DNA of 64,000 bases. Origin: Sinomonas susongensis. Lineage in GTDB: Bacteria; Actinomycetota; Actinomycetes; Actinomycetales; Micrococcaceae. The notes under the pieces are model-generated. The model was not told where the DNA came from, did no database searches, and was given only the letters and a program-made list of their open reading frames with translations. A program made the translations under genes and the position numbers. This document shows, piece by piece, positions 52,730 to 60,554 of this stretch. Location: positions 310,001 through 374,000 of the forward strand of contig NZ_SSNH01000001.1 of assembly GCF_005877005.1 (NCBI RefSeq). Direction: 5' to 3'. The stretch's first letter is position 1, and each line of letters begins with the position of its first letter.

Positions 52730-54082
52730 TCAGAGGGGATTCGCTGCGTGCAGATACGGGGACAGCTGTGAATTGATGTTCGCGAGCCCCGCGTCCGGAG
52801 AGGCGAGGCGCTGCTGGACGAGCGCGATCTGCGCCCCGACGATGTTCTCGAAGACGGATCCTGAGCCCGAGTACCACGCGAGCGAGTCGTAGTGCGTGTA
52901 CTGCGCGACCTCGGAATAGCTCGCCTGCGGCTCGAGCTTCTGGTACTCGCTGCTGTTGAGCGTGGGCAGGTAGGCCGGGATGTGGCCGCCTTGGGCCCAG
53001 GTCATGCTCTGTTTGAGCATGGCCGCGATGAAGCCCATCGCGCGCTGGGTCTCTTCCGGAGTGCGGTCCTTCTTCGGGAGGACGAACGTGTGGGAGTCCG
53101 CCTGGGCGGCCTTCCTGTCGAAGAGCTGGGGGAACGGCGCCATGCCGAACTTGAGGCCCTTGACGGCCTGTGCCGTCGTCAGCTCCCATTCGCCTTCGAG
53201 GTAGAACGCCGCCTTTCCGGTGAACATGAGCTCCTCGGCACCGGCATAGTCGGCGGTCGGAGCGAGCCAGCCCTGGGTGCTCATCCGCTGGATGTAGGCA
53301 AGCGTCTTCCGCGCGAGGTCTTGGTTGACCGTGATGCTGCGCCCGCTGTCTCCGAGGAATGGCGTACTGCCGTCCATCTGGGAGTAGAGCGTCTGGAAGA
53401 AGCGCCACGGCGTCGCGTAGTCGCCCACGCTCGCGGAAGCCACCGCATGGGCACCGGTTGCCTTCTTCGCGGCGTCGAGTGCCGCCTCCCACTGGTCCAC
53501 GCCGCGGATGGGCTTGAGCTGGCCGTTCCCGTCGAGCAGCCCCGCCTTCTCGCACACGTCGACGTTGTAGAACAGCACGAAGGGGTGCGTGTCGAGCGGA
53601 ATGGCGAAGTTCTGACCGGCTCGCTTCTGGTTTGCCCACGCGTTCTGGTTGAAGTCCGACGCCGCGAGGCCCGCGCTCGCGAGCATGCCGTCGGTGATCG
53701 GGGTGAGCAGGTCCGCCTCGGCAAGGTTCTGCATGCGGGTCAGGTGCGAGACCGCGACGTCCGGGGGCTGGCCGCCCACGGTCGCCAGCGTCAGCTTCGT
53801 GTAGTAGGGGTCGCCCCACGCGAAGGTCGCTGCCGTGAGGGAATTCGCGCCGTTCTGCGCGGTGTAGCTGTTGAGCATGGTCTGGAGCCGCGCCCCGTCG
53901 CCGCCCCCGAAGAGGTTCCAGAATGCAACGGTCGAGGTGTCGAGCTGCGTGTGGACCAAGCCCGCCGCAATCGGCGAGTCGCATCCCGAGAGCAGCGGTG
54001 CTGCCCCGAGGGCCGCTGCGCCGGCGAAGAGGCCGCGGAGGAGAGTGCGACGGCGGACGCCGCCTTCCGGGAGCGCGCTCAT
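52730..54082 (-). CDS. CUT1 sugar ABC transporter substrate-binding lipoprotein, Tat-type signal
   Basis: Extracellular binding lipoprotein of 450 residues. The signal contains RRRTLLRG, a twin-arginine motif, and ends at lipobox LSGC, so export may be by Tat before lipidation. The mature protein shows the family-1 features VAFWNLFGGGDGARLQ and MFTGKAAFYLEGEWEL. The start codon overlaps the GH51 stop (ATGA), placing it second in the operon. Ligand probably arabinan- or arabinogalactan-derived oligosaccharides. Confidence 0.9.
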   Translation of the reverse strand: MSALPEGGVRRRTLLRGLFAGAAALGAAPLLSGCDSPIAAGLVHTQLDTSTVAFWNLFGGGDGARLQTMLNSYTAQNGANSLTAATFAWGDPYYTKLTLATVGGQPPDVAVSHLTRMQNLAEADLLTPITDGMLASAGLAASDFNQNAWANQKRAGQNFAIPLDTHPFVLFYNVDVCEKAGLLDGNGQLKPIRGVDQWEAALDAAKKATGAHAVASASVGDYATPWRFFQTLYSQMDGSTPFLGDSGRSITVNQDLARKTLAYIQRMSTQGWLAPTADYAGAEELMFTGKAAFYLEGEWELTTAQAVKGLKFGMAPFPQLFDRKAAQADSHTFVLPKKDRTPEETQRAMGFIAAMLKQSMTWAQGGHIPAYLPTLNSSEYQKLEPQASYSEVAQYTHYDSLAWYSGSGSVFENIVGAQIALVQQRLASPDAGLANINSQLSPYLHAANPL

Positions 54083-55599
54083 TGCTCTCGGCCCAACTCG
54101 ACCACCGTCCAGGACACGGGCGGCAGCGTCACGTGGAGGAGGCTGTCCTCCTCCTTCGCGAGGCCATCGCGAGGCACGACGGCGCCAGGGTCCTCTGCGC
54201 TGTTGCGCCGGTACGGGTCGTCGTCGGTCAGGACGCTGACCTTGCGGACGCGGGCTTCGTGGAGGGAGGCGAGGTCGATTTCAACTTCGATCGTGGTGTC
54301 CGGGGTCCTGTTGACGAGGAAGACCGCGCCCGAGTTCGCTTCCTCGTCCCACGTCGCGATTCCGTCGACACTCGACACCGTCCCATGCCCCGCGGTCTCG
54401 TGGGTCGGGGCGTCGAGGTGCAGGGGGACTGCGACTCCTCGAGCCAGCCGCGCCGCTTGGGCGAACGGATGGAAGATGGTCTGCCGCCAGGCCGGGCCGC
54501 CCGGTTCGGCCATGATCGGGGCGATCACGTTGACCAGCTGGGCCTGGCACGCCGCGGTGACGCGATCGCAGTGCTTGAGGAGCGAGATGATGAGCCCCCC
54601 GACCACGACGGCGTCTGCGACGTTGTACTTGTCTTCGAGGAGCGCCGGGCCGACCGGCCAGTCGTCTCCCGTCGGGACCTTGGATTCGTCGCGGGACTGG
54701 TACCAGACGTTCCACTCGTCGACGGAGATCGAGATCTTCTTGCTGCTGCGCCGCTTGGCGCCGACGTGGTCCGCGGTCGCGATGATGGCCTCGATGAAGT
54801 GGTCGAGGTCGACTCCGGACGCAAGGAAGCTCGCGAGATCGCCGTCCTTCTCCTCGTAGTAGCGGTGCAGGGAGATGTAGTCGACCTCGTCGTAGCAGGC
54901 CTCGAGCACCGTGCGCTCCCAGTCGCCGAAGGTCGGCATGAAGGGGCCCGAGCTTCCGCACGCGACGAGTTCGAGGTCGGGGTCGGCCATGCGCATGGCC
55001 CGCGCCGCGCCGAGGGCTGCAGTGGCATAGGCCTCCGCATCCATGTGGCCGATCTGCCACGGCCCATCCATCTCGTTCCCGAGGCACCACATGCGCACCC
55101 CGTAGGGATCCTCGTGGCCGTTCGTCCGCCGGAGGTCCGCCATGGCGGTCGGCGCCGTGCCGTTGACGTAGTCGAGCAGGTCGACGGCGTCGAGGATTCC
55201 TCCCGTGCCGAGGTTCACCGCCCACATCGGTTCGACGCCGGCTTTGCGGCACCAGCTGAGGAATTCGTCGGTGCCGACCTTGTTGGGCTCGAGGCTGTGC
55301 CACGCGAGGTCCAGCCGCGCCGGCCGCTCCTCGACCGGACCGATGCCATCGCGCCAGCGGTATCCGGAGACGAAGTTGCCGCCGGGGTACCGGACGATGG
55401 TGGCGCCGAGCTCCCGGACGAGTTCGAGGACGTCGGTGCGGAAGCCCTCCTCGTCTGCGGTGGGATGCTCCGGTTCGAAGATGCCGGTGTAGACGCAGCG
55501 CCCGAGGTGCTCCACGAACGAGCCGAAGATGCGGCGGGAGACGGGAGCGAGTGCCTGGCGCGGATCGAGCACGCCACGGGCTGTGGTGGGGGACGACAT
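54079..55599 (-). CDS. abfA: GH51 alpha-L-arabinofuranosidase
   Basis: Intracellular arabinofuranosidase of 506 residues. The acid/base Glu176 sits in LGNEMDGPWQ and the nucleophile Glu295 in ISVDEWNVWY; the N-terminal IFGSFVEHLGRCVYTGIFEP is highly conserved in GH51. A C-terminal beta-sandwich follows the barrel. No signal peptide. ATG 55599 is chosen over one at 55644 because GGAG is just upstream and the extra residues are not conserved. First gene of the operon; its promoter carries two different palindromes. Confidence 0.94.
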   Translation of the reverse strand: MSSPTTARGVLDPRQALAPVSRRIFGSFVEHLGRCVYTGIFEPEHPTADEEGFRTDVLELVRELGATIVRYPGGNFVSGYRWRDGIGPVEERPARLDLAWHSLEPNKVGTDEFLSWCRKAGVEPMWAVNLGTGGILDAVDLLDYVNGTAPTAMADLRRTNGHEDPYGVRMWCLGNEMDGPWQIGHMDAEAYATAALGAARAMRMADPDLELVACGSSGPFMPTFGDWERTVLEACYDEVDYISLHRYYEEKDGDLASFLASGVDLDHFIEAIIATADHVGAKRRSSKKISISVDEWNVWYQSRDESKVPTGDDWPVGPALLEDKYNVADAVVVGGLIISLLKHCDRVTAACQAQLVNVIAPIMAEPGGPAWRQTIFHPFAQAARLARGVAVPLHLDAPTHETAGHGTVSSVDGIATWDEEANSGAVFLVNRTPDTTIEVEIDLASLHEARVRKVSVLTDDDPYRRNSAEDPGAVVPRDGLAKEEDSLLHVTLPPVSWTVVELGREQ

Positions 55600-55659
55600 A
55601 GGACTCCAATCAGTTGCGGCGCCCGCTGGGCGAGACCACTTCAATGTGATCTGCGTCTC

Positions 55660-55709
55660 ACGTTACATCGTTGTAATCGAGGCGGCAAGAGATTTTGTGA
55701 CCGGTCCCA
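55660..55709 (-). promoter_or_regulatory. GH51 operon promoter with two operator types
   Basis: Reading left, TTGCCG (plus-strand 55683-55688), a 17-bp spacer and TAACGT (55660-55665) form the promoter. An inverted repeat TTACA-N4-TGTAA (55663-55676) overlaps the -10, suited to the adjacent LacI protein. Upstream, TGTGACCGGTCCCA (55696-55709) matches the araB operator at 13 of 14 bases. Confidence 0.75.
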
Positions 55710-55724
55710 TGTTCGGGCACGCCG

Positions 55725-56723
55725 TCAGCCCGTGCTGGCGCGGCGCTGGATGGAGAAGGGGACTGTGACCGCCCGCGGAGCGCGGCCCCGGTTCCCGATC
55801 TGCTCGAGGAGCAGCCGAACGGCTTCCTCGGCCATCGCGCGGCGGCTGAAGCTGACGCTCGTCAGGGAAGGAACCACATAGGGGCTCATGTCGAGATCGT
55901 CGAACCCTGACACTGAGACGTCGTCGGGCACCGAGAGGCCCGCAGAAGCCAGGACTGAGAGCGCCCCGTAGGCCAGGCTGTCCGTGAAGCAGAAGAGGGC
56001 GTCCGGGGGATCGTGCCGAGCCAGAAACGCGGAGAGCGCCCCGGCCCCGCCTGCGGAGTGCCAGTCCTCGCACACGATCTCGAGCTCCGGGTCCCACGGC
56101 AGCCCCAGCTCGGCGAGCGCCTCGCGGTAGCCGCGCGTGCGGGTTTCGGCCGTCGCGGCGGCGCCGGGGCGCCGCGCACCTAGGACGGCAATGCGTCGTC
56201 GTCCGCCCTCGGCGAGCATCCTCGTCACTGCTCGTGCTGCGCCTACGCTGTCCACGCCCACCGCGTCGACGATGTTCTGCTGCACCTCGCCCAGGATCAC
56301 GGCGGGCGGCAGGACGATTCCCGGCGTGACGGCGCTCTGGTCGAGCACGAGGGGGTTGAGGATTAGGCCGTCGACGAGGTTGGCGCGCGCCTTGGTGAGG
56401 AGCTGCAGCTCGCGCTCAGGGTCGTAGCCGGTCTCCTCGAGCTGGATGGCAAGCCGATGACGGTGGGCGGCCTCGACGACTTCGTGGACGAGCTCGGCCG
56501 AAAACGGCGTGCTCAGATCGGGCAGGGCGAGGGCGATCAGGCCCGAACGTCCGTTGCGCAGCCCGCGGGCCGAAAGATTGGGGACGTAGTCGAGGGTCGC
56601 CATGGCGGCTTCGACCCGGTCCCGGGTATCGGGGTTGACCCGAACCGTCCCGTTGACGACGTTGGAGACGGTCTTGGGCGACACGCCGGCAAGACGCGCG
56701 ACGTCTCTGACCGTGGCCCTCAT
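55725..56723 (-). CDS. LacI family regulator of the arabinoside import/GH51 operon
   Basis: LacI-type repressor of 332 residues. Helix-turn-helix VRDVARLAGVSPKTVSNVVN, hinge YVPNLSARGLRNGRSG and a C-terminal sugar domain with FCFTDSLAYGALSVLASAG. ATG 56723 has GGGAGG about 7 bases upstream and is preferred to a start 27 bases earlier. It lies directly upstream of the GH51 gene on the same strand with a 125-bp gap that holds the operon promoter. It is a different protein from the araBDA regulator (about one third similar by eye). Confidence 0.9.
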   Translation of the reverse strand: MRATVRDVARLAGVSPKTVSNVVNGTVRVNPDTRDRVEAAMATLDYVPNLSARGLRNGRSGLIALALPDLSTPFSAELVHEVVEAAHRHRLAIQLEETGYDPERELQLLTKARANLVDGLILNPLVLDQSAVTPGIVLPPAVILGEVQQNIVDAVGVDSVGAARAVTRMLAEGGRRRIAVLGARRPGAAATAETRTRGYREALAELGLPWDPELEIVCEDWHSAGGAGALSAFLARHDPPDALFCFTDSLAYGALSVLASAGLSVPDDVSVSGFDDLDMSPYVVPSLTSVSFSRRAMAEEAVRLLLEQIGNRGRAPRAVTVPFSIQRRASTG

Positions 56724-56861
56724 CCGCGCCTCCCATGTTGAGCATGGCACTCGCCATGGCTCTCGATTCTTTCACGTCTTCCGGACGGGCAGATGGGGGT
56801 GCTGCTGCCTGAAACGCCCGCATGGGGGTATGCACCGGGGGAGGGAGACAGGGAGGAAGCA

Positions 56862-58283
56862 ATGGCGGTGCATGACGACGGTGCGTGGCGAGACCGCACG
56901 GTCGAAGAACCCGGTGGCTCCGTTCCTGTCGGGAGCGAACACGAGGACACAGGCGGCAGCCGCGAGCCGGAGGACTCGGGGGACGGGCGGCCGAAGCTGC
57001 GGCGCGCGCTCGCGGCCCTGGGCCCCGGCCTCATCACGGGCGCCGCCGACAACGACCCTTCGGGTGTCGCGACCTACGCCCAGGCCGGCGCCATGTTCGG
57101 CAACGCGAGCCTGTGGGCAGTGCCGGTCACCCTCCCGCTCATGCTCGCCGTCCAGGAGACCGCGGACCGCACCGCGCTTGCGACGGGACAGAGCCTCGGC
57201 GCGCTTGCCCGCAGGAAGTTCGGCCGTGGTGCCCGGACCGTACTTGCCGTGCTCCTCGTGGTTCTTCTCGTCTCGAACGTGCTCCAACTGAGCGCGGATC
57301 TCATGGCCGTGGGCTCCGGGATGGAGATGCTGCATGGCGGGCCGGCGCAGCTCTGGAGCGCGGTCGCAGGAACCGGGATCCTCGTGGCGATGCTCACGGG
57401 CTCGTTCGAGTTCGTCGCGCGGCTCATCAAATGGCTCTGCCTCTCGCTGCTCGCGTATTTCGGCGTGCTCGTCGTGACGGGAGTCGACTGGGCGGACGTC
57501 GGCTCAGGGCTCCTCGGCACCCAGTTCGAATGGAACTCGGACTATCTCGGCATCATGGTCGCCGTGCTCGGCACCACCATCTCGCCGTACCTCTTCTTCT
57601 GGCAGAGCTCCAACCGGATCGAGCAATTGCGGAGCGAGGTAGGTGGCGACGAGAGGCCTTCGCAGGTGCGGCTCACCGCGAGGAATCCGCGCGCGGCGCG
57701 CCGCAAGTGGGTCGATGCGCGAGTCGACGTCTTCACGGGGATGGTGTTCTCGCAGCTCGTGATGTTCGCCGTCATCACGGCCACGGGTGCCACGCTCGGC
57801 ACGCACCACCTCGAGATCAGGACGGCGGCCGACGCCGCGAATGCGCTCGCTCCCATTGCGGGCCCCGCGGCGGCCGCCCTCTTCGCGGTCGGCTTCATCG
57901 GTTCGGGCGTCCTCGGGGTGCCTGTCCTCGCGGCGTCGGCGTCGGCGGGCATCGCAAGCCTCACTGGCAGGAGCTGGGGCCTGGACCGCACGCCCCGGCA
58001 GTCTCCTCTCTTCTATCTCCTCGTGGCCCTCGGCACTCTCGCTGCGATCGGTCTGAGCCTCGTCTACCGGGACCCGATCGGCCTCCTGGTCTTCAGCTCG
58101 GTCGTCCAGGGGATCGCGGCGGGCCCGTTCCTCGTCGTCCTCATGCTTGTCTCGTCCGACCGGAAGCTCATGGGGGAGCACCGCAACCGGACACTCTCGA
58201 CTGTCTTCGGCTGGGCGGCGACGCTGCTCATGTCGATCGCGGGCATCGTCGGAATCTGGCATACAGTGACGAGCGGCCCCTGA
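56862..58283 (+). CDS. Nramp-family divalent metal transporter, non-canonical site
   Basis: Eleven-helix Nramp (SLC11-like) transporter of 473 residues with a 45-residue acidic N-terminus. Helix 1 reads GLITGAADNDPSGVATYAQA, so the usual DPGN metal motif is DPSG (65-68), and helix 6 has SPY (241-243) where MPH normally stands. Both changes fall on metal ligands, so the ion may not be manganese or iron; related Nramp-like groups carry other ions. GGGAGG lies 6 bases before ATG; longer starts are possible but lack a ribosome site. Confidence 0.8.
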   Translation: MAVHDDGAWRDRTVEEPGGSVPVGSEHEDTGGSREPEDSGDGRPKLRRALAALGPGLITGAADNDPSGVATYAQAGAMFGNASLWAVPVTLPLMLAVQETADRTALATGQSLGALARRKFGRGARTVLAVLLVVLLVSNVLQLSADLMAVGSGMEMLHGGPAQLWSAVAGTGILVAMLTGSFEFVARLIKWLCLSLLAYFGVLVVTGVDWADVGSGLLGTQFEWNSDYLGIMVAVLGTTISPYLFFWQSSNRIEQLRSEVGGDERPSQVRLTARNPRAARRKWVDARVDVFTGMVFSQLVMFAVITATGATLGTHHLEIRTAADAANALAPIAGPAAAALFAVGFIGSGVLGVPVLAASASAGIASLTGRSWGLDRTPRQSPLFYLLVALGTLAAIGLSLVYRDPIGLLVFSSVVQGIAAGPFLVVLMLVSSDRKLMGEHRNRTLSTVFGWAATLLMSIAGIVGIWHTVTSGP

Positions 58284-58586
58284 CGTCGGTGCTCGGGCAA
58301 AGCGGAGCGATTGGTCCCTCAGCGCCTGCGAGGGGCGGGCCCCGGAGTCGCGCGGGCCGACTGATTGGGATTTCCCAATCGGCTCCGTTCGAGGGTCGCC
58401 CCTGAGGGAACTCTGAAAGATATGTTGCAGCTCGATAACAACCACAATCTGAAACGTCGCTTTCGTAGCCAGTGAGCCGTTACTGTGCGTAGGCTGTGGG
58501 GCATGTGAGGCGCGCCACGTCCCTGTGTCGTGGGGGCCGTCCGCCGGAATCATCCGGCACAGAATTCACCGAACATAGGAGGCGGA
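58284..58586. other. Intergenic region with an 18-bp palindrome
   Basis: No gene is supported. The main feature is GATTGGGATTTCCCAATC (58363-58380), a perfect palindrome (8-bp arms, 2-bp centre), about 80 bases after the transporter gene and 207 before the binding-protein start. It could be an operator for the peptide/sugar importer or part of a terminator. The right end carries the AGGAGG of the next gene. Confidence 0.6.
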
Positions 58587-60371
58587 ATGCGTTTCAGGCG
58601 TATTTCGAAGGCGGTTGGGGTTGCAGCTGCGGCTGTCCTGGCCCTCAGCGCCTGCGCGACCCAAGGCGGATCGTCGACTGCTTCTTCATCGAGCAGCTCG
58701 TCCGCGAAGCAGGGTGGAAGCGCCACGGTCGTCGAAGTGAACGCGTTCAACACGTTCAACGCGAACACCGCGAACGGCAACACGGACATCAACTCGAAGA
58801 TCAGCTACGCGACCCACATGGGCTTCTACTACGTGGACAACAAGCTGAAGGTCGTCCACAACGACAAGTTCGGTTCGTACCAGAAGACCTCGGACAACCC
58901 GCTGACCGTCAAGTACACGATCAATGACGGCGTCAAGTGGTCCGACGGCACTCCCGTGACGGCCTACGACGTCGCCCTCAACTGGGCGGCGAACTCGGCG
59001 TGGTTCGATGACGCGAGCGCCGACGGCAAGACCGGCACGAGCTACTTCTCCACTGCGGGCTCGACTCAGGGCCTGAACAACACGAACTTCCCGGACGTCT
59101 CCTCGGACGGCAAGACGTTCACGCTCACGTACACGACGCCGTACGCCGACTGGGAGACCGCGATCGGCGGCAACAACGGCACGATCGACATCCCGGCGCA
59201 CGTCGTCGCCAAGCACACGGGCCTCGCGGACGCCAAGGCGCTCTACGACCTCATGAAGGGCATCAAGAAGGGCGACCCGGCGAGCCCGCAGCCGGTCAAC
59301 GAGACCCTCAAGAAGGCCGCTGACTTCTACAACACGGGCTTCGACACCAAGACGATCCCGAGTGACACGAGCCTGTTCCTCTCGAACGGCCCGTACATCG
59401 TGAAGGACATGGTCTCCGACCAGTCCATGACCCTCGTCCGCAACAAGGACTACAACTGGGGTCCCGCGGCTCACCTCGACCAGATCGTGGTGCGCTACAT
59501 CGGCTCGGCGCCGGCTCAGATCCAGGCCCTCAAGAACGGCGAGGCTGACATCATCGCCCCGCAGGCCTCCTCGGACACGATCCAGCAGCTCAAGGCGATC
59601 CAGGGCGTGACGGTCGACCAGGGCAACCAGCTCGCGTACGACCACCTCGACCTGAACTTCAACGGCGTCTTCGCCGACCAGAATGTCCGCACGGCCTTCA
59701 TGCTCACGGTCCCGCGCCAGGACATCCTGAACAAGCTGATCAGCCAGATGGATCCGAACGCGAAGCCCCTCGACTCGCAGATCTTCGTGCCGCAGCAGGC
59801 CGGCTACGCCGACTCGGTCAAGAACAACGGCTCGTCGGCCTACGATTCGGTCAACATCGACAAGGCCAAGCAGCTCCTTGCCGGCAAGACCCCGACGGTC
59901 CGCATCATGTACAACAAGGACAACCCGAACCGCGTTGACGCCTACACGCTGATCGCGGCCAACGCCGCCAAGGCCGGCTTCAACGTCGTCGACGGCGGAC
60001 TCGGCAAGTCCGACTGGGGCAAGGCGCTCGGCAACGGCACCTACGACGCCTCGATCTTCGGCTGGATCAACCCGGGTGTCGGTGTCTCCGGCGTTCCGCA
60101 GATCTTCCAGTCGGGCAGCGGCTCGAACTTCAACAAGTTCTCGGACCCGCAGGCGGACTCGCTCATGAAGCAGCTCGTCCAGACCACGGACCAGTCCAAG
60201 CAGGTGAGCCTCGAGCAGCAGATCGACCAGCGCATCTGGGCCTCGTCCTACGGCCTGCCGCTCTTCCAGTCGGTCGGCGTGGACGCGTACAGCAACCGCG
60301 TGACCGGAGTCCAGTACATGCCGAACAGCAGCGGTGTGTGGTGGAACTACTGGGACTGGGCAACCACGTAA
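58587..60371 (+). CDS. Family-5 ABC transporter substrate-binding lipoprotein (DppA/OppA-like)
   Basis: Large binding lipoprotein of 594 residues. The signal RFRRISKAVGVAAAAVLALS ends at lipobox Cys (LSAC), followed by a Ser-rich linker. The SBP_bac_5 signature KYTINDGVKWSDGTPVTAYD is clear, and the domain runs to the end. The sequence is rich in Asn, Asp and Lys compared with its neighbours, as is common in secreted proteins. AGGAGG lies 6 bases before ATG. Ligand may be a peptide or an oligosaccharide; both occur in this family. A strong hairpin follows the stop. Confidence 0.9.
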   Translation: MRFRRISKAVGVAAAAVLALSACATQGGSSTASSSSSSSAKQGGSATVVEVNAFNTFNANTANGNTDINSKISYATHMGFYYVDNKLKVVHNDKFGSYQKTSDNPLTVKYTINDGVKWSDGTPVTAYDVALNWAANSAWFDDASADGKTGTSYFSTAGSTQGLNNTNFPDVSSDGKTFTLTYTTPYADWETAIGGNNGTIDIPAHVVAKHTGLADAKALYDLMKGIKKGDPASPQPVNETLKKAADFYNTGFDTKTIPSDTSLFLSNGPYIVKDMVSDQSMTLVRNKDYNWGPAAHLDQIVVRYIGSAPAQIQALKNGEADIIAPQASSDTIQQLKAIQGVTVDQGNQLAYDHLDLNFNGVFADQNVRTAFMLTVPRQDILNKLISQMDPNAKPLDSQIFVPQQAGYADSVKNNGSSAYDSVNIDKAKQLLAGKTPTVRIMYNKDNPNRVDAYTLIAANAAKAGFNVVDGGLGKSDWGKALGNGTYDASIFGWINPGVGVSGVPQIFQSGSGSNFNKFSDPQADSLMKQLVQTTDQSKQVSLEQQIDQRIWASSYGLPLFQSVGVDAYSNRVTGVQYMPNSSGVWWNYWDWATT

Positions 60372-60393
60372 GCACCTGAGTTCTGATGCTGCG

Positions 60394-60430
60394 GAAGCGC
60401 CGGGACCGAGCTCCATGGTCCCGGCGCTTC
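60394..60430 (+). terminator. Intercistronic hairpin after the family-5 binding protein
   Basis: GAAGCGCCGGGACC (60394-60407) and GGTCCCGGCGCTTC (60417-60430) form a 14-bp perfect stem with a 9-base loop, 22 bases after the stop. No T-run follows. It probably causes partial termination or protects the upstream mRNA, so that binding protein outnumbers permease. Confidence 0.75.
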
Positions 60431-60554
60431 TCAGCGCCACCCGGCATACCAGCCACCGCCGTCGGGTCCCCGCCGACCGCGGGGCATCGCCCCAGGCCCC
60501 CAACGTGCTGCCCCCCACCTATCGGGCAGCCGACTTCCAGAGGTACAAACAATC

